This document shows, piece after piece, positions 1-7,082 of a stretch of DNA of 26,419 nucleotides (the first letter of the stretch is position 1; each line of letters begins with the position of its first letter). The stretch comes from JBGTCD01 sp041749015 (GTDB lineage Bacteria; Bacteroidota; Bacteroidia; Cytophagales; Cyclobacteriaceae), in assembly GCA_041749015.1 (NCBI GenBank), contig JBGTCD010000022.1, forward strand, positions 1-26,419. The letters are read 5' to 3'. The notes under the pieces are model-generated. The model was given only the letters and a program-made list of their open reading frames with translations. It searched no databases and had not been told where the DNA came from. The position numbers were made by a program, and so were the translations under genes.

Positions 1-2
1 AT

Positions 3-155
3 TTAATTAATTCTTCAAGTCCTACCCTTCAAAATATTTCTATCACAGCGAAATACTACTATGGGCTTAGTTCGGCGACAAGGGACGATGCTTTTAATTT
101 AAAAAACCAGTTTGCCCAAATTAGCATCAGTTATATTTTATTTAGACAGGAATAG
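3..155 (+). CDS. 3' end of an unidentified gene (partial, possible outer-membrane protein C-terminus)
   Basis: The frame is open from the window edge to a TAG at 153-155 and gives 50 residues ending SISYILFRQE. The tail alternates polar and hydrophobic residues (QFAQISISYILF), as in the last strand of an outer-membrane beta-barrel, but too little is visible to assign a family. A strong hairpin terminator starts 16 nt after the stop, which supports a real gene end. The start and most of the protein lie outside the window. Confidence 0.5.
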   Translation, partial: LINSSSPTLQNISITAKYYYGLSSATRDDAFNLKNQFAQISISYILFRQE

Positions 156-170
156 AAAACCTAACCTAAT

Positions 171-203
171 AAAAAAGGGCCAGTTTTTGGCCCATTTTTT
201 TTT
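171..203 (+). terminator. Rho-independent terminator
   Basis: A perfect stem pairs GGGCCA (177-182) with TGGCCC (188-193) around a 5-nt loop. It is preceded by six A and followed by an A and nine T, so the A/T tracts extend the stem and could work on both strands. It sits directly behind the partial gene ending at 155. Confidence 0.85.
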
Positions 204-607
204 CTATTTATTATGCATCTTCTTGATTCGTGTCCTCTACCCTGGTGTCCTTCGGCCTTGGTTCGTATCCGCACGAACCAACCAACCAAAAAATAAACTC
301 AAAACTCTTCCTACAAATCTCTTATAAAAGAAAATTCCTCTACAGTCGATTTTTTAAAATGACAACATTCAGTTACCAAATGCCAACGGAACACAATTTT
401 AAATGAATATGATTAGATAAAATCACTAATGGAACCACTTCAATCTTCCTTGTAAAGCTTCCAAAAGTATAACTCATCTTTTTCAATGAACGACTTCCAC
501 TTATACTCAAATATGCAGGTTCATCATTTTTATTTTTCTTCATTAGTGGTGATAGGAATCAGGGCAGGGGTTATAATTGTTAAGACAGGAATAAAAAATT
601 CAACCCC
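204..607. other. Intergenic region without a convincing gene
   Basis: About 400 bases between two terminators. Short open frames exist, but they have no recognisable protein features and run into the terminators or the gene on the other strand. The region holds a 9-bp inverted repeat (258-281) and a short sequence near 569-598 resembling the 3' end of the gene that stops at 155. Confidence 0.5.
258..281. repeat. Inverted repeat, 9-bp arms
   Basis: TTGGTTCGT (258-266) and ACGAACCAA (273-281) are perfect inverted copies around the 6-nt loop ATCCGC. There is no T-tract on the + strand side, so it is not an obvious terminator. It may be a REP-like or structural element; function unknown. Confidence 0.5.
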
Positions 608-645
608 AAAAAAAAGGCTGCCCAATATTTGGACAGCCTTTATAA
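608..645 (-). terminator. Terminator of the FAS1 lipoprotein gene
   Basis: Read on the minus strand, a 12-pair stem with one internal mismatch (arms 613-625 and 629-641, loop 626-628) is followed by a run of T (A run 608-615 on the plus strand). It begins about 20 nt beyond the stop codon of the minus-strand FAS1 gene. Confidence 0.85.
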
Positions 646-662
646 AATTGATACTTAAATCC

Positions 663-1769
663 TTAAGGAATAACTGTAAGAATTTTACCTATTGCATGAG
701 CAATACCGTTAAGATGTTCTATCTCACCAGATACGATTGGAGCGTTGGTTGTACCAGGAGCTGAAATCAATCTACCAACAGGATTTTGTGGAGGATTTGC
801 ATCAGTTACAGTTACTGAAAGCACAACATTCGCATTTGCCGTCTGAATTTGCTGGCCTTGTTCCATATTAGCTATGGTTATAAAATCCCCAGCTGATTCG
901 TGAACAACTACATGGGCTAGAAGTATTGCCCTGGCCTGGGCAGGCGTAAAGCTTTCAATTAATTGTGTTACAGTAATTTCTTGAGCACCTGCAGCACCTT
1001 CAAATACAGGATTGGGTGGAGCGAACACATTATAAAACCCTTCCTTATTTGCTAAAATATTCACAATAGGGTTCATTCCATCGGGCACATCAGAGTCAGC
1101 ACGTCTGACAAAATCAGCCAAATGGCTGAAATCAGCACCTAACATCACAGTTCCAGCTATGGTACCTAAAATTGGTGTTAATGAAGCTCCTGTTGATTGA
1201 GGAATCATCACTGTTCCTATAACGTGAACTACGCCATTAGTAGCTTTTAAGTCAGGAGTAACTATTTCAATTTCAAGATTTGTAGAACCAGTAAGTAACG
1301 TGCCATTAGCATTTACTTTTATCACATCACCTGCACTTTGCACGCCAGTCGCTAATGTGGTCATATCAGCATCTAAATCCTCTCCTAAAATAGTCTGACC
1401 AGGTACCACATGGTAAGAAAGCACAAACTTAATGATGTCTGGATTAATCGATGCTATATTAGATGGAAATCCTGGCGTATTAAGCAGCGATACAAAAGCG
1501 GCATTGTTTGGTGCAAACAAGGTCTTGTTAGGCGTTGTGCTAAGTGCTCCTACAAGATCAGGATACACATTAAGATACTTTTCTAAGGAATCCAGGCCTG
1601 CAGTGTTTTGCACAATTTCCCAGATGGTCTCGGTAGGGTCCGGATCAGGATCAACGCCTGGTCCATCATCATCGTCACCGCAGCTGCCCAGGACTATCAG
1701 TCCTGACACTAACAACAGCAACAACGAAAACTTACTAAATTTTTCTAATAGAATGTTCATTGTTTTCAT
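663..1769 (-). CDS. Fasciclin (FAS1) domain lipoprotein, two FAS1 domains
   Basis: 368 aa. A hydrophobic signal segment (residues 14-28) ends in a lipobox LGSC with Cys30, followed by GDDDDG; acidic residues right after the Cys are typical of surface-exported Bacteroidota lipoproteins. A Pro/Asp linker (36-46) leads to two FAS1 domains, about 48-190 and 195-367. The first shows the TLFAPNNAAF and NGVVHVIGTVMIP blocks; the second shows FAPPNPVF and LNGIAHAIGKILTVIP. FAS1 domains mediate adhesion to proteins or glycans. The gene is monocistronic, with a -7 box upstream and a hairpin terminator downstream. The start is the first ATG before the signal peptide; a second ATG three codons later is also possible. 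Role in adhesion or biofilm matrix is inference. Confidence 0.93.
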   Translation of the reverse strand: MKTMNILLEKFSKFSLLLLLVSGLIVLGSCGDDDDGPGVDPDPDPTETIWEIVQNTAGLDSLEKYLNVYPDLVGALSTTPNKTLFAPNNAAFVSLLNTPGFPSNIASINPDIIKFVLSYHVVPGQTILGEDLDADMTTLATGVQSAGDVIKVNANGTLLTGSTNLEIEIVTPDLKATNGVVHVIGTVMIPQSTGASLTPILGTIAGTVMLGADFSHLADFVRRADSDVPDGMNPIVNILANKEGFYNVFAPPNPVFEGAAGAQEITVTQLIESFTPAQARAILLAHVVVHESAGDFITIANMEQGQQIQTANANVVLSVTVTDANPPQNPVGRLISAPGTTNAPIVSGEIEHLNGIAHAIGKILTVIP

Positions 1770-1826
1770 AGTTTGGTTATTTGTTAAAACGTAAAATTAA
1801 CGAAAAAATAATTGAATTGTTCTTGA

Positions 1827-1834
1827 CAAAGATA
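1827..1834 (-). promoter_or_regulatory. Candidate -7 promoter box for the FAS1 gene
   Basis: The minus strand reads TATCTTTG, a perfect match to the Bacteroidota -7 consensus TAnnTTTG. It lies 58 nt upstream of the ATG, giving a leader of about 50 nt. No clear -33 TTG element was found at the expected distance. Confidence 0.5.
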
Positions 1835-1985
1835 AAAATACCCTTTTCTGGTATATTACGTTAGACACACTAAGACATTAAATGGTTGGAACATTTCGCA
1901 AATTAAATATGGTTACTGCATTACTTACCTCATTACAGAAGCACACCTTATAAACCGGCGTTACTTCTATGAGCCACGGCAACTG

Positions 1986-1999
1986 CGGGTTTCAACCCG
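1986..1999. repeat. Small GC-rich hairpin, REP-like
   Basis: CGGGT and ACCCG flank TTCA, so the 14 bases form a short stem-loop (CGGGTTTCAACCCG) inside an AT-rich spacer. The motif resembles the palindromic units of REP-type extragenic elements, but only one unit is present and it has no T-tract. Confidence 0.3.
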
Positions 2000-2048
2000 T
2001 TTTACTCCGGAATCAGTTCACAATCCTTTGCTAATAATTTAAATCAAT

Positions 2049-2067
2049 TATTAAGATAATCTTAATA
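2049..2067. promoter_or_regulatory. Perfect 19-bp palindrome, candidate operator
   Basis: TATTAAGAT and ATCTTAATA are perfect 9-bp inverted arms around one central A. The site lies 217 bases before the GTG of the response regulator and about 280 bases from the FAS1 start. The symmetry suggests binding of a dimeric regulator; no regulator is identified. Confidence 0.35.
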
Positions 2068-2283
2068 GTTCATTTTTAAATAAAATGCCCATTTCCAATG
2101 ATTTTGAATGGTGCATATAATTTATTTGGCTGGAAAAGAATATCTTTTTCGAATGTCTTATGAACTGAAAGGGTTCGGGAGTTTGGGTAGTTGGATACTT
2201 AAAATTATTTAGTGTGGCTTTATAAATATCTTGATATACAAATAAATAGAGATCTTATTTAGCCACTCATTTAAATTACTGAG

Positions 2284-2655
2284 GTGAATAAGATTTTATT
2301 AATTGAGGATGATCAGCCAATGTCTTGGCTAGTGGAGGGTTTGCTTGAAAAAAAGTATAAAATCACTCTTAAAGATACTCCAATAGAGGCGCTTAAGTGG
2401 TTAGAATCTGGCAATCGTCCTCATTTAATTATTTCTGATCTTAAGATGCCTGACATGAAAGGCACCATGTTCTTACAATACTTAAAAGAAAGTGGCTTCT
2501 ATGAAAATCTACCAGTGCTCATCATCACCAGTTATAATGCTTTACAAATGAAGCAAAAGTGTTTAAACCTGGGAGCAGCTGAATATTTAGAAAAACCATT
2601 CAACCCTGAAACCCTTGTAGAAACAGTAAATCGAATGTTAAAAATCCATAATTGA
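2284..2655 (+). CDS. Stand-alone response regulator (receiver domain only)
   Basis: 123 aa, a single complete CheY-like receiver domain without an output domain. The acidic pair Asp9-Asp10 (LLIEDD), phosphoacceptor Asp52 (IISDLKMPDMKG), switch residue Thr82 (LIITSY) and Lys104-Pro105 (LEKPF) are all in place, so it should accept phosphate from a histidine kinase; no kinase gene is in the window. Translation starts at GTG, with a weak purine-rich CTGAG just before it. It is the first gene of the glycosyltransferase run, 2 nt ahead of a sugar transferase that carries a degenerate copy of the same fold. Control of glycan synthesis through a protein-protein contact is inference. Confidence 0.93.
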   Translation: MNKILLIEDDQPMSWLVEGLLEKKYKITLKDTPIEALKWLESGNRPHLIISDLKMPDMKGTMFLQYLKESGFYENLPVLIITSYNALQMKQKCLNLGAAEYLEKPFNPETLVETVNRMLKIHN

Positions 2656-2657
2656 CC

Positions 2658-3845
2658 ATGCTCACTAAAGTTGACAATAATCAGGGTACCTATGATGAAG
2701 TGACTTCCGAAATTTTGGAGGGATATGACCCGATGGATTCCATCTTCGAGCACGAAACGGTTTATTACCTATTTTTAGGTGAGAGTCAGTTGGAAGACAA
2801 CAGCCTGGAGAATAAGGGACAACGCTTTGAAATAATAGAGTACTCATCTATAGAAGGCATTAGAATCTGGTTGAAAAATCAGGTAAACAATGACCCTTCC
2901 CATTTAGGGGCTATCTGTATTAACAGTGAATGGTTAGGGTCCAAAGGATGGATATTATTTAAGAAGTACCTCGACTCTAGCCCCTTCCTTTACACCCCGG
3001 TAATCATGATAAGCTTGGATTCAAACGATCAAAACATAATGGAGGCCAAAAGCTTAGGTTTTGATGCCGTCTGGAAACAGCCCTACCCTATCGACGAAAT
3101 CCATAAAAGGTCTAAAATACTGAGGCGGATAAAGATCATCAACGTGAATGAGGCTACTAATACCAGCCCTATCCCATTATCTAATGGACAAGGTCTAAAA
3201 TACCATAGAAATTCATTTACCTTAAAACGCGCCTCTGATGTTGCTATATCAGGATTAGGGTTGCTGATATTGTCACCCATTCTGTTAATATCAGCATTGA
3301 TTATAAAATTAGAATCTCCTGGCCCGGTATTTTATATTTCCAAAAGAGCAGGTGCTGGATATCAGATCTTCGATTTTTATAAATTAAGGTCCATGGGCAT
3401 AAATGCGGCCAAGGAGTTGGATGGCCTACGACACCTCAATCAATATGCGGGCACCAACGGTGAAAACACCAATGGTTCTTCTGCTTTTATCAAGATCAAA
3501 GATGACCCAAGGATCACCAAATTTGGCCTTCTCCTTAGAAAAACCAGTCTGGATGAGATTCCTCAGCTGTTCAATGTCTTGAAAGGTGACATGTCACTGG
3601 TAGGCAACCGGCCATTGCCATTGTACGAGGCGGAGCAGCTTACCAAAGATCATATAGCGCTACGGTTTTTGGCCCCGGCGGGCATTACAGGTTTATGGCA
3701 AATATCCAAAAGAGGTAAAGACGATATGTCACCCGAAGAAAGGATGGAGCTGGATATGAACTATGCTATGAAAAACTCATTCTGGAAGGATATTGAGATC
3801 CTGGTGAAAACCATTCCGGCCATGATTCAAAAGGAAAAAGTCTGA
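2658..3845 (+). CDS. Pseudo-receiver/bacterial sugar transferase fusion (initiating phosphoglycosyltransferase)
   Basis: 395 aa from the ATG, which I prefer to an in-frame TTG at 2652. Residues about 35-155 have a receiver-like layout without the key residues: Asp is replaced by Asn89 (CINSEW), the switch residue is Ser119, and the Lys position is Gln next to the conserved Pro (KQPY). Residues about 185-395 are a PF02397 sugar transferase: a membrane segment (ISGLGLLILSPILLISALII), FYKLRSM, DPRITKFGLLLRKTSLDEIPQ, GDMSLVGNRPLP and AGITGLWQ. Such enzymes move a sugar phosphate onto undecaprenyl phosphate and start exopolysaccharide or O-antigen repeat units. The gene lies between a true receiver and four glycosyltransferases. 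Donor sugar unknown. Confidence 0.92.
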   Translation: MLTKVDNNQGTYDEVTSEILEGYDPMDSIFEHETVYYLFLGESQLEDNSLENKGQRFEIIEYSSIEGIRIWLKNQVNNDPSHLGAICINSEWLGSKGWILFKKYLDSSPFLYTPVIMISLDSNDQNIMEAKSLGFDAVWKQPYPIDEIHKRSKILRRIKIINVNEATNTSPIPLSNGQGLKYHRNSFTLKRASDVAISGLGLLILSPILLISALIIKLESPGPVFYISKRAGAGYQIFDFYKLRSMGINAAKELDGLRHLNQYAGTNGENTNGSSAFIKIKDDPRITKFGLLLRKTSLDEIPQLFNVLKGDMSLVGNRPLPLYEAEQLTKDHIALRFLAPAGITGLWQISKRGKDDMSPEERMELDMNYAMKNSFWKDIEILVKTIPAMIQKEKV

Positions 3846-3849
3846 TTAA

Positions 3850-5061
3850 ATGATCCTTGCTATTATAGGGGCTGCCCTTTTTATTTTCTTTTTGGCCACC
3901 GTGGTATATACACTATTCCTTTCGTTGGTAGGTTTATTTTCAAAAACTAAAACAATAGAACCCGCCCCCGGATTTGCTACAATCGCCATCCTGATACCGG
4001 CATATAAAGAAGACGAGGTGATCGTGAGTGTGGCGGAATCTATGGGGCATCTTGACTACCCACAGGAATCTTACCGTGTATTCGTAATTGCAGATCAATT
4101 GAAAGACAATACCATAACAGATTTAGAGCAATTAAATGTGGAGGTGATAAAGGTGGTATTTGAAGAAAGCACCAAAACCAAATCATTGAATTTTGCTTTG
4201 GAACAAATTGATGAGAAGGATTATGAGATGGTACTCATCAGTGATGCTGACAATGTGCTGGCGCGATCATTCCTTAAGAAAATCAATAATGCTTTTTACG
4301 ATGGGTATCAGGCTATCCAGGGCCGAAGAGTGGCTAAAAACCTGGACACAAATTTTGCAGTCCTGGATGCCGGGAGTGAGATAATCAATAATCATTTGTT
4401 CAGGAAAGCCCCGGCAAGTATTGGGCTTTCATCTGCTATAGTTGGATCCGGAATGGCTTTTTCTACCCACCTGGTCAAATCATGCCTGGCAGAAATTACA
4501 GCAGTGGGCGGGTTTGACAAAGTACTGCAACTTAAAATTATCGAAAGAGGCCATGTTATTTGCTACCTCCCGGATGCCATCATTTTCGATGAGAAAATAT
4601 CTTCCCTTTCCGAATTCAAAAACCAGCGGAGGCGGTGGCTATCAAGTCAGTATATCTACCTAGGCAGGTATTTTACTAAAGGGATAAAGGCCTTCATGAA
4701 TGGTCGTTTAGATTATTTCAATATAGCCATATTACAGAATTTATTCTTTTCCAGAGTGATCAATTTAGGGCTTCTATTTTTACTCACAATAATATCAATA
4801 GCCTTAAACCCTTTCCTATGGCCGGGCACCCTTTACTGGGGTTCCTTGCTAGTAGTCTATGCGGCATCCCTTGCAATAGCCCTACCGCTAAAATTCTTTG
4901 ATCTTAGATTGTTTAAGGCGCTATTTACCGTGCCGGTAGCTTTTTTCAATATGATCTTGTTTTTGTTTCGCCTTAAGGGTGCCGACAAAAAATTCATCCA
5001 TACCAAGCATTCTAAAACTAAGATTGATAATCAGCTATTCTCGGCAGATGAAACTAAATAA
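3850..5061 (+). CDS. Membrane glycosyltransferase, family 2
   Basis: 403 aa. An N-terminal membrane segment (about 2-28) is followed by a GT-A domain starting IAILIPAYKEDEVI, with the metal-binding Asp132-Ala-Asp134 (ISDADN) and the Gln259-Arg-Arg-Arg-Trp263 motif (NQRRRW) of cellulose- or hyaluronan-synthase-like enzymes. Three or four further membrane segments follow (about 295-380). The usual E-D pair before the QxxRW block is not obvious: the site reads GGFDKVLQL (220-228), leaving Asp223 as the only nearby acid. The gene starts 4 nt after the sugar transferase. It is probably an inner-membrane transferase adding sugars to the lipid-linked glycan or polymerising them; donor and product cannot be told from sequence. 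Confidence 0.9.
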   Translation: MILAIIGAALFIFFLATVVYTLFLSLVGLFSKTKTIEPAPGFATIAILIPAYKEDEVIVSVAESMGHLDYPQESYRVFVIADQLKDNTITDLEQLNVEVIKVVFEESTKTKSLNFALEQIDEKDYEMVLISDADNVLARSFLKKINNAFYDGYQAIQGRRVAKNLDTNFAVLDAGSEIINNHLFRKAPASIGLSSAIVGSGMAFSTHLVKSCLAEITAVGGFDKVLQLKIIERGHVICYLPDAIIFDEKISSLSEFKNQRRRWLSSQYIYLGRYFTKGIKAFMNGRLDYFNIAILQNLFFSRVINLGLLFLLTIISIALNPFLWPGTLYWGSLLVVYAASLAIALPLKFFDLRLFKALFTVPVAFFNMILFLFRLKGADKKFIHTKHSKTKIDNQLFSADETK

Positions 5062-5950
5062 CCGGCCTCTAGTCTCCATAATTACTATTAATTATAATAG
5101 TCTCGAGTATACTCTTGACTTACTGAGATCAATTGCTGAAAATCCCTACCGAAATACCGAAATCATCGTGGTGGATAATGCCTCTTCGAATGACCCCGGA
5201 CCTGCCATTCTCGAAGCTTATCCTACCGTCCAATACATAAGATCTGATATAAACCTGGGATTTGCCGGAGGCAATAACCTGGGGTTGAAAGCTGCGAAAG
5301 GCGATTATTTGTTTCTGGTCAATAACGACACTGAGTTTACCAATAGTCTGGTCTTTCAACTGATCGATTGTTTTGAAAAGGACGAAAATATCGGCCTTAT
5401 TTCTCCAAAAATTTTATTTTACAAAACTAATATCATACAGTTTGCCGGTTTTACCCCCATGACTATGACCGGCAGGAACAGTGCCCTGGGCAACCAGCGT
5501 AATGACGGGCCTGAATTTCAGTCTCTGATCGAGTCCCCTTACGGTCATGGTGCAGCAATGATGATAACAAGACGATTGCTGAAAAAAGTAGGCCTCATGC
5601 CCGAGGCGTATTTCCTGTATTATGAAGAACTGGACTGGAGTGAAATGATCAGACGCGCAGGGTTCAGGCTGATGGTAATGCAGAAGGCCATAATTTTCCA
5701 TAAAGAATCGCGGTCAATAGGAAAACACAACCCTGTAAAAACCTATTACCTGACCAGAAACAGGATACTTTTTGCCCGCAGGAATTTTACTGGATTCAAA
5801 AAAATGGTCTTTCTGATTTATTATACAAGTATCGGTTTACCAAAAAATATTTTGGGATACCTATTTAAAAAAGATTTTACCCATGCAAAAAAAATATTGC
5901 AGGGGTATTGCTGGAATTTAGGCATTTACCATGAAGGGGAGAAAAAATAA
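5048..5950 (+). CDS. Glycosyltransferase family 2 (rhamnosyltransferase-like)
   Basis: 300 aa, soluble GT-A fold of the WbbL/rhamnosyltransferase type: VSIITINYNSLEYT at the N-terminus, VVDNASS, NLGFAGGNNLGL, the nucleotide-sugar/metal site Asn92-Asn-Asp94 (VNNDT) and the YYEELDW block with Glu193, Glu194 and Asp196. I place the start at ATG 5048, immediately before the GT domain and overlapping the previous gene by 14 nt; an upstream in-frame ATG at 4979 would add 23 residues unlike the family and deepen the overlap. It probably adds one sugar to the growing glycan at the cytoplasmic face of the membrane. Confidence 0.92.
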   Translation: MKLNNRPLVSIITINYNSLEYTLDLLRSIAENPYRNTEIIVVDNASSNDPGPAILEAYPTVQYIRSDINLGFAGGNNLGLKAAKGDYLFLVNNDTEFTNSLVFQLIDCFEKDENIGLISPKILFYKTNIIQFAGFTPMTMTGRNSALGNQRNDGPEFQSLIESPYGHGAAMMITRRLLKKVGLMPEAYFLYYEELDWSEMIRRAGFRLMVMQKAIIFHKESRSIGKHNPVKTYYLTRNRILFARRNFTGFKKMVFLIYYTSIGLPKNILGYLFKKDFTHAKKILQGYCWNLGIYHEGEKK

Positions 5951-6917
5951 AATAAAAATCCTTGAAACGATCAGGCAGGGCCAGATTGGGGGTGGAGAAT
6001 CGCACGTATTTGATCTCACTACCCATCTGGATGCGGATAGATTTGAGCCCATAGTCCTCTCCTTTACTGATGGACCCATGATAAACAATTTGAAGAAGAA
6101 AGGGATTGAATCGCATGTAATCCCCAGTACAAGACTATTTGATCCTATGGTTTACAAAAAAGTGAATACCCTCTTCATTGAAAAAGAATTTGCCATTACC
6201 CACACCCATGGCACCCGAGCAGCTTCAAATCTCATTTGGCCTTCAAATAACCTGAGCATCCCACTTAAATATACCGTCCATGGCTGGTCTTTCAATGACT
6301 CGCAGAATAAATTGTTTAGATACCGCAGAAAAGCTGGGGAAAGGTATATTTTGAATAATTCCACAGAAGTTATTTGTGTTTCAGCCAGTAATATAGAAAC
6401 AGGAAAAACAACCTTCAGCAACTTTCAACCTAATCTGGTAAAGAATAGCATTTCCTTCAAAAGGTTTGACCAAAACATCAGTAGTGCCACCATGCGGAAA
6501 CGGCTGGGATTTGACGAAGATGAAATATGGGTGGGCTTAATAGCCAGAATGACCTTTCAAAAAGACCCTTTTACCATGTTGGAGGGTTTTCATTTGGCTT
6601 CCCAAAAAAATGATCGTCTCAGGTTAATAATGATTGGGGAAGGTGAACATGTTTCGAACGTTAAGAAAAGAATCAAGGAATTAAATCTAACTAGAAAGGT
6701 TAAGAAAATGCCTTTCCAAAATGATATAGAAAATTATCTCGCGGCCATTGATATTTTCTGCCTTCCTTCATTATGGGAGGGCATGCCTATAGGCTTAATT
6801 GAGGCTATGGCAATGAAAAAAGCAGTAATAGCCACGGCAGTGGCCGGTTCCAGGGAATTGATATCCGATAAATCCAAGGGACTGTTAATCGACAAGAATA
6901 ATGATATTCAGTTGTGA
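5931..6917 (+). CDS. Glycosyltransferase family 4, truncated by an in-frame TGA
   Basis: 328 aa before the stop. The N-terminal GT-B half begins IKILETIRQGQIGGGESHV; the C-terminal half has the donor-binding E-x7-E motif Glu283-Glu291 (WEGMPIGLIEAMAMKKAVIAT). It overlaps the previous gene by 20 nt. The family is usually about 370-390 aa. The TGA at 6915-6917 falls just after LLIDKNNDIQL, where the last helices should follow, and the same frame continues for 54 coherent codons to a second stop at 7080-7082. The full product would be about 382 aa. Catalytic motifs are kept, but the C-terminal helices that cross back to the N-terminal half in GT-B folds are lost. The stop may be a true nonsense mutation, a sequencing error or, less likely, a readthrough site. 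Confidence 0.88.
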   Translation: MKGRKNKIKILETIRQGQIGGGESHVFDLTTHLDADRFEPIVLSFTDGPMINNLKKKGIESHVIPSTRLFDPMVYKKVNTLFIEKEFAITHTHGTRAASNLIWPSNNLSIPLKYTVHGWSFNDSQNKLFRYRRKAGERYILNNSTEVICVSASNIETGKTTFSNFQPNLVKNSISFKRFDQNISSATMRKRLGFDEDEIWVGLIARMTFQKDPFTMLEGFHLASQKNDRLRLIMIGEGEHVSNVKKRIKELNLTRKVKKMPFQNDIENYLAAIDIFCLPSLWEGMPIGLIEAMAMKKAVIATAVAGSRELISDKSKGLLIDKNNDIQL

Positions 6918-7082
6918 AACGCAATCCTTTATTTTTCTGAAAACCCGGATAATATAAAGATTTTTGGTGAAAAGGCATTTTTAACCATAAAGAATGAATT
7001 TTCTATCCATACAATGGTCACAGAAATTCAAAGTATTAATGATTCAGTATTAAAAACGGGAGAAATTCCTGAAACCCAATGA
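6918..7082 (+). pseudogene. Severed C-terminal part of the GT4 gene
   Basis: In the same frame as the preceding gene, directly after its TGA, 54 codons read NAILYFSENPDNIKIFGEKA and onward to ...IPETQ, then TGA. This matches the usual end of GT4 proteins (an AI-x-LL-x-NPE helix, a G-x-x-A helix and a final amphipathic helix). The terminal stop overlaps the ATG of the next gene as ATGA, the normal spacing in this operon, which shows that 7082 is the original gene end. No ATG or ribosome-binding site suggests independent translation. Confidence 0.85.

Larger units (their letters stand above)
1770..2283. other. Divergent intergenic region
   Basis: 514 bases between the FAS1 gene (minus) and the response-regulator operon (plus). 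It holds the FAS1 promoter, a small GC-rich hairpin (1986-1999), a perfect 19-bp palindrome (2049-2067) and otherwise AT-rich sequence. No coding frame looks credible. A clear TAnnTTTG box for the plus-strand operon was not found, so its promoter remains unidentified. Confidence 0.6.

Noticed and set aside
112..327. Small plus-strand open frame of 71 codons
   Set aside because: It overlaps the end of the partial upstream gene and runs through the terminator hairpin and its T-tract; composition is not protein-like.
486..764. Plus-strand open frame of 92 codons
   Set aside because: It runs across the FAS1 gene's terminator and into its coding sequence on the opposite strand; no domain or signal is recognisable.
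1432..1794. Plus-strand open frame opposite the FAS1 gene
   Set aside because: It is antisense to the signal peptide and first FAS1 domain, with no ribosome-binding site or recognisable motif.
2652..2660. TTG start for the sugar transferase
   Set aside because: An ATG two codons later lies directly after the previous stop and is the more usual start; the difference is two residues.
6915..6917. TGA read as tryptophan (alternative genetic code) or selenocysteine
   Set aside because: Other genes here end with TGA in sensible places (2653-2655, 3843-3845, 7080-7082) and Trp is encoded by TGG throughout. GT4 enzymes have no selenocysteine at this position and no hairpin was evident after the stop.
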